Origin: Gnetum montanum
Taxonomy: Eukaryota; Streptophyta; Gnetopsida; Gnetales; Gnetaceae
Direction of reading: 5' to 3'
Assembly (NCBI GenBank): GCA_015680685.1
Contig: MNCI01036654.1
Location: forward strand, 220,400 to 284,399
Length of the DNA stretch: 64,000 bases
A program made the translations under genes and the position numbers. Positions 44,460 to 55,439 of this stretch are shown here, one piece after another (position 1 is the stretch's first letter; every line of letters begins with the position of its first letter). Under the pieces are notes generated by a model. The model was given only the letters and a program-made list of their open reading frames with translations, made no database searches and was not told the origin of the DNA.

Positions 44460-46761
44460 GTTCAACCTACATGGATGGAGCAAATGGTAGCTACATTGAG
44501 AGTGGAGGAACTAGTGCAGGAACATGAGAAGGATAAGGATGGAATGTGGTATCCCTCTTGGAATGTGAAGAACGAGTTCTATAGTATTCAGAAGGATAGC
44601 AGTGATGTTGGAAAGGAGAAACATGCCTGGTAGAGTCATGTAGAGCTAGGAGTTATTGAACATAATACCTATATGGATCTGGCTACCTATAAGGATACTG
44701 TTGCCTTGGTGTTGGCATTCCCCATGACTATGGTTGATGCCATTATTGATATAACTCATATGGTTTTGGTGGAGTTTCACTTAGATAATATTGTTGTTGC
44801 TAATGGAACTTCCTAGGATTACCTTTAGGATAAGGAAATCTTCTCGGTGTTTGTCCTTTTACTAGTCATGGATTCAATGCATACACCCCAAACTCCTGTA
44901 AGTGTGACACAATGAGGCAACATCCCTTAGGATGTTCATATTGACAAATATCACACCCACCATCATCATCTGATCTAGTTTTTGCAACTTCATCTACTAC
45001 AACAATCTTTCTCTTACCTCTTTGATTGACATGTTCAACTTCCTTTTACCTCCTATGATCATGAGCACTACTTTGTTCTTTGGACTCTTCAGAAATTTTT
45101 AGAACAGCTTGAAATCTACTATCCATAGACTCCCATAACTGATCTACCTTAGCTAAAATCTCAAAGGTAGATTTTTGAATTAGCAATGTTTTTTAATTCA
45201 CCAAATCATCAAGTGATGATTCCTCCTCACTATCACAAAATTAGACCTTCCTCTTGCAAATGGAAAGATCTTGGTTGTATTCTTCTACACTTTCATGTTT
45301 TCTCAACTCTCCTTCTTCTTTTACTACAAGCTCGATCAACCTTTGGATCTGATAAACTCTTATTTTTGATAATCACTCTTAAGCATAGATCCCAAGATTT
45401 CTTCTCATTTTAGAGCAAAGTCCATCTATGATATGGCAAAGTTGTTCATGCTAAGAGTAATCATGGCTAGGGCATCAGTGTAATAAGGAATAATATCTAG
45501 CCATGGTGCCATCCAAGGACTCACGTGTTCCTTGCTTTTAACCTTGGATCTACCTTCTTAGATTAGAAATTTGATAGTACATTTGATACTTGTCATTGAA
45601 TAGTTTGAGCATCATACTCCATCTACAGATTGATTCCAAATCCAAGGACTAACACTAGATTTCTACTTCTTTGATGAGTGTCTTGGGAAATAACTTAAGC
45701 TTTTACTAGTCATTTTCTATGTTTGCAAGGCACAAACATCATGAGAAGCCTAAACATGGTTTTGTGAATCAAAGCTATATTCCCCCTCAAACTTGGGAAT
45801 GTTGTTTATATCCAATCACTTGATCCTACTATATTTCACGTGCCTTGTTAGAATTCTCACTACCTTTGTGATATTCACCATACTCCAAGTTTCTAGCAAA
45901 GGATCATCATCATCATTATTTCAATGATGCCTATGATGTCCTTTGCTACCCATTCGTTCATGACAACAAGCCTCTCTTGAATGCCTATGTCCTGAATCTT
46001 TACTTGCCTAATAGTCCCTACAATCATCTTGATCCCATCTATCACCTCCATCATGATTGCATCCCTTGTGATTGCATTCAAAACTAGAATATGAAGAAGA
46101 AGATGATGAAGGTGAAGAAGGAGGACTAGCACCATCACAGTGCCTACCACCCCCTCTTTGGTGGTCATGGCCATGATCATTGTCATGTGATTTACCCACA
46201 TCCCTACCATGACTCTCCTCCTTGGATCCCCCTTTTTCATGGGATCCATTCTTACCAAAAACAAGATTCTATATCATGGACTATAAGTTCTGGTTTTGAC
46301 CTCCCTCATCGAAGTTAAAGAGAGGAGTTTTTATGTATGAAAAAATCCCTAAAGAAGGGTTCTTCACCATCTTTTTGGCACATCAAGAACAAGGAATCAT
46401 TAGACCACTTTCCATTCATAGACTCGTAGTGTTGCTCTAGTTGTCAATCCCTCAAATGTTGTGCATTAGTGGGATGATAATCCCTAGTGTTACTATCCTA
46501 TGCAACATATTCAGCATGAAGTTCTTGGATGTCCAACTATGTAAGATTTTGGTGAAGCATCGTAGGAATGGACCAATTAGATGGCAACATAATGTTGTCC
46601 TCCATGTCTCACCACTATAGTAGTTTATCCTAGTGTAGGACAAAGGTGAAATTGGATACATACTCATCAAGATGAGCATATATCACTCTGTATTACTAGG
46701 GCACCTATTGATTTACATTGTTAGACTTGGGCAAAGAATCACTCCTATGAGAAGAAGACAT
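44460..46761 (-). pseudogene. Element C gag relic (Athila)
   Basis: Starts MSSSHRSDS at 46,761. It has a Ser-rich and His/Gly/Asp-rich stretch (46,008-46,199: PSSPSSSSSSYSSF), a gag core matching B near 45,400-45,850, and the C/H motif GGCDICQYEHPKGCC near 44,930-44,965. Unlike B, the pieces are in different phases, so frameshifts have accumulated. Confidence 0.75.
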
Positions 46762-46904
46762 CTTGTATTAGAAGATAAGAAATGCAATGCACTTTCTTAT
46801 AATTATTGTAGTTATTTTGATGTATGATATAACTTTAAGGTTCATTCCAATGATGTTAAATAATTTTTCACTAGGTCCTAAATAGTGCACGTAACAAACT
46901 AAGA

Positions 46905-46923
46905 TCCCTGACAATGATGCTAA
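46905..46923 (-). other. Primer-binding site of element C (tRNA-Asp type, decayed)
   Basis: Minus strand TTAGCATCATTGTCAGGGA, aligned to TTGGCGCCGTTGCCGGGGA. Most differences are transitions. Confidence 0.6.
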
Positions 46924-47828
46924 TGATGAGTGGTGAGTATACCCTACACCCAACCATATGAATTACAAGTGTTCACATGTAATCTGGTTGAATTACATAG
47001 ACCTTACGTTCCTATGTACACTAGTTCTAGGAAGTGAAATCTAATCGTGATGATCGTTGTCTTCCCAACTATACTAGTGAAGCTTAGTTGTATGGTTAAG
47101 TGTAATTGGGGTACATGATTTTTATTATTTTATATTTTATTCACCTATGATTAATAACAAGTTGAAACTCAATTTATTAATCAATTTAACTAATATTATT
47201 ACTCATTAATAACTAATTATCCTAACATAAGCATCTAGTCCCACTTTCTATACACATCTTGAACACATACAACACTATTGGATTACCAAGTGTGATACGC
47301 GACTGGAATTACCAAGCATTGTATGTTATGCTCAAATTGGTTGTACTTATGTGTTTAGTATATTTAATTTAATTATTAATTAATTAAAGTCTTACATATC
47401 TTAATTAATTTCATAATTAATGAAAATAGTAAATGAAAAAATAAATCATTAATCTATTCCAAGTGTTACAAGGTTTGATCAAAAGGCTCATCTTTATTTC
47501 CATTCACACTGGTGTGCTCTAGTACATCAGTGCTCGAATAAAGATCCGTACACTTTCTAACTCCTATTACAGGCACTTAGAAAATATTCTAACTCTCAAA
47601 TGAACAAATTGCAAGAATTTTGTTACAACTATGACAAGACATGCCATAAACATGGCAGGTGAGTGCATATTTATAGACTTTATTATGGAGCTACGTCAAC
47701 GGGGCCTCATAAATGTAGTAAATGCTACATTGACATGGCCCCATCAATAGGGCAACACCATGTAGACAGGGTTGTGTCGACAAGGGTCCATCAATGAGGC
47801 CACATTGACATGACACTTTGACACTTCA
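46924..47828 (-). mobile_element. Element C 5' LTR (right)
   Basis: TGATGAGTGGTGAGTATACC...TTTGACACTTCA, 905 bp. TATA box CTATAAATATGCAC on the minus strand (47,668-47,676). Confidence 0.88.
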
Positions 47829-47833
47829 TTAGC
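47829..47833. repeat. Target site duplication (right) of element C
   Basis: TTAGC; partner GTAGC at 34,584-34,588. Confidence 0.6.
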
Positions 47834-49350
47834 GACCATGCACATAGGACACGTGTCCTAAATATTTACCTCCCACCACTTTAGTTCCATTTTTTCTGAA
47901 AGCACAAAGTGTGGTATCAACCAAAGAAAATTTTATTTTCTCCAAAAATTTTCCCTTCCATAGACCCCCTAGCCATCAACCATGAAATATTTATGGCTAA
48001 TTAATTCCTTTGGTGAATTTCCCAATAATCTCCATGGCATCACCATCCAGACATGTCAACAGAGTGACCTCCACACATGCAAATCATGAGAACTAGCCTT
48101 CCACCTCTAGTACCTTCCTGCCATCACACTTATCCATTGCACAAGTTGAGGCCCTAGCCTAATAAACTTTTTGGCCAAAGTATGAGTATAAAAATCAATA
48201 ATATCCTAAAAATTAGGAACTCCTAACTCTTTAGCCTTCTTTGGGTAAGCCATGACATCCCACCTCACCAAGTGAAGTCTTTGTCCCCATTTTCCACCAA
48301 ACCAAGTGAAATTACGAACGATCTAGTCCTACCACTCAACCATCCCACTAGGCAGATGAGCAACTAAAGCCACGTACTTGGCCATAGCCGCCAAATCCAA
48401 AGTAGCCAGCAGCACCCTACCAGCCTAAGTCAGGAACTAGGTTGTCTAGTGATTCATCCTTTACTAGAGTCTTTGCACCAAACCACTTCCAACTTGTCTC
48501 TTATGCCAATCATACATGGGAAGCCCAAAATATGCATCCTTCATTGATCTAGGTAATACCCCCTAAGTGCTAAATGACCAACCCCCTCACCCTAGCAAGA
48601 GTATTCAACAGATGAACCAAAGACTTACCTTTATTAATCTCTAGTCCAATCCTCATATCCATATGGGCTAGTGCTCTATTAATCACCATGGCTTGTAGCA
48701 TGATCGCACATGAAAAAAGGGTGGCGTCATCCACATAGTATTCAACTAAACACTTAACTCCTGTAATCTCCAACCCCTTAACCCCATCTACCTTACAATA
48801 TGCCCACAGGGCATCCATGACCAAAATGAACAAATAAGAAGACAGTGGATCCCCCTACCTCAACCCCCTTCCCAAAGAAAGAAACCCCATAAATTTCCTT
48901 CCAAGTCCAAAGAAAACCCTCCAAAAAGTTGAATGGACAAGCACAACTAAACAAACTCTAGGTGGAAACCCTTCCTTAGCATAATCTCCTCCAGTACCTC
49001 TCATGACATGGTATCATAAGCCTTTGAGATATCTAACTTAAGACACAAACCTAGTTACCATGTTAAACTTAGCAAATGTAATACCTTTTACACCAATAGA
49101 ATCTAATCTTAGATGTGCCTTCCCTGTATAAATCCAACCTGATTGGACCCCACCAACCTAGGCATTAATGGACTTAACCACATCACAAGCATCTTTGAAA
49201 AAAGGCAAAGAAGGATGTTGCATACCCCGATTGGTTAGAAGTGGGTCAACTCTGTATAGTTATTTGACTTCAGGATTAAAATAATCTAGGAACAATTGAT
49301 CTGTCAATGTATCTGGCACCACCACATCATTGCATTAAATGCATCTAGAA
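47834..49350 (-). pseudogene. LINE (L1-type) reverse transcriptase relic
   Basis: The minus-strand translation contains RGLRQGDPLSSYLFILVMDA (one stop at the Gln; about 48,800-48,865), then GVKCLVEYYVDDATLFS with the intact catalytic YVDD, INKGKS, and a thumb region: AYFGLP, AGRVLLATLDL, WFGGKWGQRLHLVRWD (about 48,300-48,540). These are the standard non-LTR blocks in order. 48,570-48,833 is open. The sequence is interrupted at 47,834 by element C. Confidence 0.82.
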
Positions 49351-50395
49351 TGTTGTCCCTAGGAAGATCCATGAAACTTCAAAAAAATTCCACTGGCCAC
49401 TCATCAACTCTTAGTGTTGTACTTGCTTTCATGGATCCGAAAGCTTCCACTAAACTCACATATGGAGAAAGGGAACAATAAATGACAATTATCATCTTTT
49501 TGCAAAGCAAATTCCATAAGAACAAATAGAGGCTACATTGGTGTCCTCCTCTAGATGTTAGACCAAAAGTTCATCAAGGTCTAAGCAACTTGAGCATCTC
49601 AAATGATCTCCTATCCCTAGATAAAGAGGTGAGAAATCCACTTAGAAAATTTCATTGCAATGGCATCAGCAAAGAAAAAACATGTATTTCAATCCCCATA
49701 TTTCAACCACCTTGCCATGGACGTTTGTCTCCAATAGGCCTCTACCTCCCTGTCCATCACCTAAAGTTGAGCAAGGACCTCCTATTCCTCTTGCTCCAGG
49801 TCTTAACCCTCTTCCTGCCCCTTTTGTATCTTCACAAGCTTTTTCACAAGCCATCCTTTATCACTTCTAAATGTGTACTTATCCTCAAATTTGATCTATT
49901 TCAAGGCATATTTAAATCAGGTCAACCCTTGCTTCAGGAAGTCCTAAGGATCTTACAACCATCTGTAAGTCGCCCAAATTTTAGCCACCAAAGGTCACAA
50001 CCAAGGTTTGTGAAGTTGATAATGTTCAAACTTGAAAGGCCTAGGTCTCCCCATTGGTCCATCACCAATGCAATAGATAATTAACTAGTGGTCTAAGACC
50101 ACCCTTTCCTAAGCCATCGCCACAACCCCTTTTGTAATGAGAAGATGAGAACTGACCCAAACATGGTCAATCTTGGTTATAACTTAGTCACTTCTTTCCA
50201 TCGATTACTCCACATGAAGTGGCATCCCGAATCTCCAAGTCAACCAGCTCATTATTCTCTAGAAACTCCATGCATTCTAGAGTTCCTGATGGATCCTAAT
50301 CCCCTCCATCAAATTTCTCCTACCCATAAAGCCTTTGATTGAAATCCCTAAGAATCATCTAGCACTACTGGCCCAAAATAAGAGATGTAATTCTT
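49351..50395 (-). pseudogene. LINE endonuclease relic and ORF2 linker
   Basis: Near 50,030-50,350 the minus strand reads ILRDFNQR (the endonuclease GDFN motif, Gly changed to Arg), then DPSGTLECMEFLENNELVDL and EIRDAT, the typical plant L1 endonuclease C-terminus. Plus-strand open stretches here are shadows. The LINE stops at about 50,395, where sequence switches abruptly to an Athila RT. Confidence 0.7.
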
Positions 50396-50720
50396 TGAAG
50401 TGAATGGCACCTTACAATATGCAAAAGTCCCTTAGGGACTCGTGAATGTTGTCTTGGCCTAATCTTTTGATACAATATGGATTTGGTTATAGCCACTATA
50501 ATCATCCAAGAAGCTATAATAGCAATGCCTAAATATGGTTTCCAACACTTGATCCACAAATGGCAATGGAAAATGATCTTTAAATGTTACCATATTCAAT
50601 AGCTTGAAGTCGATGCAGACCCACCATTTTCCACCTTTCTCTAGCACAATTCCGAGTGGGCTAACCTACTCACTATCCATGATGGGATAGATGAACCCTA
50701 CCTTGAGGAGTTGTTCGATT
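50396..50720 (-). pseudogene. Element D: N-terminal part of Athila RT, truncated
   Basis: MLEKGGKWWVCIDFKLLNMV, DHFPLPFVDQVLETI, SFLDDYSGYNQI: the first half of an Athila RT. The rest of RT, RNase H, integrase and ORF3 are missing at the junction with the LINE. Confidence 0.75.
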
Positions 50721-51229
50721 TCCTTCTTGATGATTTACTTCAATTTGGGGTTCAACCACCTCTACGATTACCTTCTAGGCTTCATGTCTAGGTTGGTGTA
50801 AATGTGATGCTAGCATATCCTTGGATCAATTCCTGTTAGCTCAATATATGACCAAGCAAAGGTTATTGGCCATTTATTAACCACCTTTAACAAATTTTCT
50901 TTTTATGCAAGAGAAAGTTTGGAATTAATTATGACTACTTTACCGTTGTTTCAAAATGCATATTCCATGTTGGTTGGTAAAGGTTTTAGCTCTAGGGGCT
51001 CCTAGAAGTTATCAAGGATTTCCAACTCTCCAAAATAGGTATCATCATCTTCATCAAAGAGTTTGGGATGAACTTGCTTGAGTTTATCCATGCCTTTAAC
51101 ATAAGCACATGTTAAGCTCTCAGTTGTTTCCATGCATAATGTGTTGCTATCTAAGTCAGTTATTAGCCACTAGGTGGCCTCTTATTTTGTGGCTACTGCA
51201 TACAGACACCTTTGAATATTGATTTCTTA
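50721..51229 (-). other. Element D protease-RT linker
   Basis: Broken coding sequence matching 63,060-63,500 of E. Confidence 0.6.
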
Positions 51230-51760
51230 TGCGCACTAATTGCAAGCTTCAATGTATGTATTTTTGATGAACCAAATCTTTTGCATGCAATTGCATCCAT
51301 TATCACTATACATAATTCATGGAATACACTTCTTCTCTATCTTGCCAAATTCATTTTCTTTGGATATTTCCAAAGAGAGATTCCTTATGCCCATACGTGC
51401 ATCAACCATGCTTAACAAATCTCTTCCCATAATGATGGGGAAGTCACTTTTGTAGTTTTCAACCTTGAACACCAGAAAATCAATAAGATAGGACCACCCA
51501 AAAACTGTGGTCACAATGTCCTCTACCAAACCCATAAGGATAGTAATTGACTAATCTACCAATTTTAGATGGATGTTGCTCTTCTTGAGAGGCAGTAGGT
51601 TCTAGGCCTGTACATGTCATGGGAGATGAGATTAACTCTGAAATCAAAGTCAAGAAGAGCCTTACATGAATCATGTCGAATGATTTGTAGGTCAATGAGT
51701 AGACTTCTAAGGTTAGATCTTTTCATGGAAATATTTCCAACCTTGATCTAGTTAGAAACA
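51230..51760 (-). pseudogene. Element D aspartic protease relic
   Basis: 51,317-51,535 is open: MGLVEDIVTTVFGWSY and FPIIMGRDLLSMVDARMGIR, matching B and E. The active-site DSG region upstream is frameshifted. Confidence 0.72.
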
Positions 51761-51899
51761 ACATGAGTTAGAGGTTTGAAGGGCACTTGAAGGTATTTGA
51801 TGCAAAGGATGAAAGTATTTGAGATGTAGGAAAATCAACTGTACTAGGTTGTGAGGGTTGGAGAGGACTACTAGGTTGAAAGAAGGGTCTTTTTATGGG

Positions 51900-54218
51900 T
51901 CAATTGTCCAAACCACTCGGCTGGAAAGTCTGTTGTGAATGTACAGCCCTCATAGCATTTCATTGCTATGGCTGTGGAGGAATCTCACCCTATATGGATG
52001 AAGCAAGAGGTAACTAGGTTGAAGGTAGAGGTGTGTGTGTAGATGGATGTGGAGGGTGGTATGAATATGGGTTTCTCCCTCGAGTAGATGGTGAATGTGT
52101 TTTTTGATACTCTAGAGGATAATAGTGATGTTGAAATGAGGTATGACTTGTAGAACTTCTTGAAGAGACAAGTTGCTGAACATTTTACGTGTATAGATCT
52201 GGTTTCCTATAAGGGTATTGCTACCTTGGCGATGCCATTTCCCACAATTGTGGTTGGTACCATTGTTGGTATTGTTCATAAGGTTGTGGAGGAGCTCCGC
52301 TTGGGTAGTAAGCTTGTTGTGGTTAGTGGAATTGCCTTGGATTGCATTGAGGATAAAGTAACCATCTAGGTGTTTGCCTACATGCTAGTTGAGGATTCAA
52401 TGCATACACCCTAGACTCTTGTAATTATGACACCACAAGATACCAACCCTTTGAATGTTCATATTGATAAATGTCACAATCAGTTTCATCATCATAGTTA
52501 GTTTTCACAACTTCCTCTACGGCCACAACTTTGACTTTACCTCTTTGGTAGGCATGTTCAACTTCTTTTTACCTCCTGTGGTCATGATCACTATTTTTCT
52601 CTTTGGATTCTTCAGTAATCTTCATAGAAACTTAGAATTTTTCATCCAAAGAGTCCCATAATTTATCAACCTTTTCCAAAATATCAAAAATATATTTTTG
52701 GATGGGCAAGGTTTTCCTGTTCACCACTTCATTGAGTGGTGACTCCTCTTCATCACAAAATCGGACCTCCTATTTCCTAATGGAAGGATCCCTATTATAC
52801 TCTTCTACACTTTCTCTTTTTCACAACTCATCTTCTTCTTTTGCTACCTGCTCTATCAACCTTTGGATTTGATGAGCTTTCAATTTAGATAATCTTCCTT
52901 AGGCATATACCCCAAGAGTTCTTCTAATTTCTACTCTAAGCCCATCTATGATGTGGCAAAGTTGTTCCCTCTAAGAATAACCATGGCTAGGACATCAATG
53001 TAAGAGTGAATAGTATCTACCCATGGTAGCACCCAAGGGTTCATATGTTCCCTATTTCCAGCCTTGGATTTACTTTCTTAGATTAGACAATTTGAAGTAC
53101 ATCTAGTATTTGTCATTAAATAGCTCTAACATGATACTCCATCAACAAATGGATTTTGATTCCAAGGATTGGTACCAGCTTTTAGCTTCCTTGATGAGTG
53201 TCCTAGGGAAAATCTTGAGCTTCAGCCACTCATTTTCTATATTCTGTAAGGCACAAGCATTGTGGAAAGCTTGTAGGTGCATCTGTGGATCAGAGTTGTA
53301 TCCGCCCACAAATCTTGAGATATTATTCATGTCTAAGTGCTTAATCAAGCTATCTTTCACATTCCTGGTTGGAATCTTTATTGCCTCTACAATGTTGAGC
53401 ATGCCTTGAGTCACCACTAGAGGTTCATTATCATCACTACATTAATGAAACTGAAGATGGTTTTGGCCACCCCTTCGATCTTTTTGGCCTTGACGATCAT
53501 TGTTGTCTCGTTGATCACCCTCATCATGATTATTTTGATGGAGGCTTCTATGAGAACTAGCAAATGAAGAGGAATGTTTGAAATCAGATGAAGAGGATGA
53601 AGAGGAAGATGGACCACCATCACCACTTCGGTGTCCACCACCATGATTTTGCTCACTATGACCATCATACTTCGATCCCTTGCTATTGTGATGTTTTCCT
53701 AAGTCCCTACCTTGACTGTTACTTTTTCTTGAACCTATATTATGAATAATTGATCACAAGTTCAAGTTCACATCCTTATTACCAACAACAAGGGGTGGAG
53801 AATCTTCATGTTAAGAACCTTCAAAGGAAGGATCTTCATTGTTATCTTGATCTAGTAGGAACAAGGGATTAGTAAAATGTTTCCCCTTCGTAGCCTGATG
53901 GTGCTTCTCCCAATGTCAATCTCCCTTACATTATGTTTTAGTGGGATAGTAGTCTCAAGTGTCATACCCATTCACAACATATTCCTCATGAAGATATGAG
54001 ATGCCCAACTTTTTAAGGATTTGAAAAAGCATCTTGGGCATAGATCAATAAGTGGGCAAGATGATGTTGCCCTCCATATCACGCCATCGCAACTATTCAT
54101 CTTGATGTAGCATGAAGGTGAAGTCCAATACATACTCATCTAGATGAGTATATACCACTTTGCACTCCTTTGGGACCAACAATTTGGCATCTTAATGTTT
54201 GTGGGAAGAAGAAGACAT
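51900..54218 (-). pseudogene. Element D gag relic (Athila)
   Basis: Starts MSSSSHKH at 54,218. A 91-codon open stretch (53,142-53,417) holds the gag core LNIVEAIKIPTRNVKDSLIK, LDMNNISRFVGGYNSDP and LQAFHNACALQNIENEW, nearly identical in pattern to B. A Ser-rich stretch lies at about 53,550-53,640. The C/H motif is partly lost (CDIYQYEHSKGWY): the Cys pair is gone. A Pro-rich tail lies near 52,020-52,090. Stops and frameshifts throughout. Confidence 0.78.
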
Positions 54219-54351
54219 TTTGTAAAATGAATAAAATTATCAGTGTGTGTAGTGGTTTACATGTCATTGAGAGTGATGTTGACCTTGAGTTCATCCAATG
54301 ATATAAATAATATTCACTAATCCTAGATAGCGCGTGTTTCAACAAACAAAG

Positions 54352-54370
54352 TCCTCAGCAAAGGCACCAA
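54352..54370 (-). other. Primer-binding site of element D (tRNA-Asp type)
   Basis: Minus strand TTGGTGCCTTTGCTGAGGA next to the LTR; close to TTGGCGCCGTTGCCGGGGA. Confidence 0.7.
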
Positions 54371-55218
54371 TGATGAGCGGCAAGATACCCCTACATCCAA
54401 CCATACAAATCACAAAGTGTTCACGTGCAATTTGGTTAAATTCCATGGACTTTGTAGTTTCCAGTGTACTAGTCTTCTAGGAAATGAACGTTGCCTTAAG
54501 GTCATTCATTATCTTCCCAATTACACTTGTGACATACATTAATATGGTTAAGTGTAATTGAGGCATCTCATTTTTATCATTTTGTATTTTATGATTTTGT
54601 GTTTAAAGGGAGGAAAAATTAATTGGATTAACTAATATAATTTAACTAATTAACTAGGATATAAATAGTCCTAACATAAGTATTCAATTCCACTTTTTGC
54701 ACACATCTTGAACCCACATATCTACTACTAGGTTACCAAGTGCTACGCTACTAGGCATACCAAGCAATAATGCTGATGGGATTACCAAGTGAATACATGT
54801 TACGCTTGAAGTAGTCATACTTATGTGTTTTAATCTATCTAGCTTATCTTGCTTAATTACTTCATTAGCTTAATTACTAGAAAACATTTAATAAATAATT
54901 GAAAACATTAAATGCATAAATGAAATATTTAATATATCCAAAATGTTGCAAGATTTATCAGAAAGCTCATCTTTATTGCTGCACACATTATTGTGCTTAG
55001 GCAAAACAATGCTCGAATAAAGAACTATACACTCAATGACTCCTACTATGGGCACTCGGGAGAAATATTCTAACTCTCAAATGAAAAAACTATAAGAGCT
55101 TCACTACTACTAAAACCTTGTTGCCATAAATTTAGCTAGTAGATGCGTATTTATAGCTAAAAAGCAAACACTGTGTTGACGAGGCCTCATTGATGTAGCC
55201 AAGAAATGCAACTTATCA
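54371..55218 (-). mobile_element. LTR shared by elements D and E
   Basis: 848 bp, TGATGAGCGGCAAGATACC...ACTTATCA. On its left are a primer-binding site and gag (D); on its right a polypurine tract and ORF3 end (E). A single LTR therefore serves as 5' LTR of D and 3' LTR of E. Confidence 0.88.
55148..55156 (-). promoter_or_regulatory. TATA box of the D/E LTR
   Basis: Minus strand CTATAAATACGCA, 62 bases inside the LTR start. Confidence 0.7.
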
Positions 55219-55228
55219 TATCTCCATG
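55219..55228 (-). other. Polypurine tract of element E
   Basis: Minus strand CATGGAGATA abutting the LTR. The upstream GAGTTTTCATTCAGTCATGG is shared with B and C. Confidence 0.7.
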
Positions 55229-55439
55229 ACTGAATGAAAACTCATCCTTGAGTTCTTTTACAAAATTGGGAAGCTATTGGATTATTAATTGACCTTTCAT
55301 AAACAAAGTGCCTAAGTGTATAGATTAAAACATTACAAAAATGATGGTGTTCATGACACAAAATTGAACACCATGACATGATTCTTCAAAATTGGACAAC
55401 ACATTCCTTGATGGCATGAAGTTTAGTAGAGAAGATCAG

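Larger units (their letters stand above)
34589..47828 (-). mobile_element. Element C: full-length decayed Athila retrotransposon
   Basis: 13.2 kb with LTRs of 864 and 905 bp, tRNA-Asp-type primer site, gag, protease, RT, RNase H, integrase, ORF3, polypurine tract and a likely 5-bp target duplication. All genes are on the minus strand and all are broken. It serves as the reference plan for B, D and E. Confidence 0.88.

Noticed and set aside
49590-50084. 164-codon plus-strand open frame
   Set aside because: It is antisense to the LINE endonuclease region, which explains the sequence better; no domain-like features.
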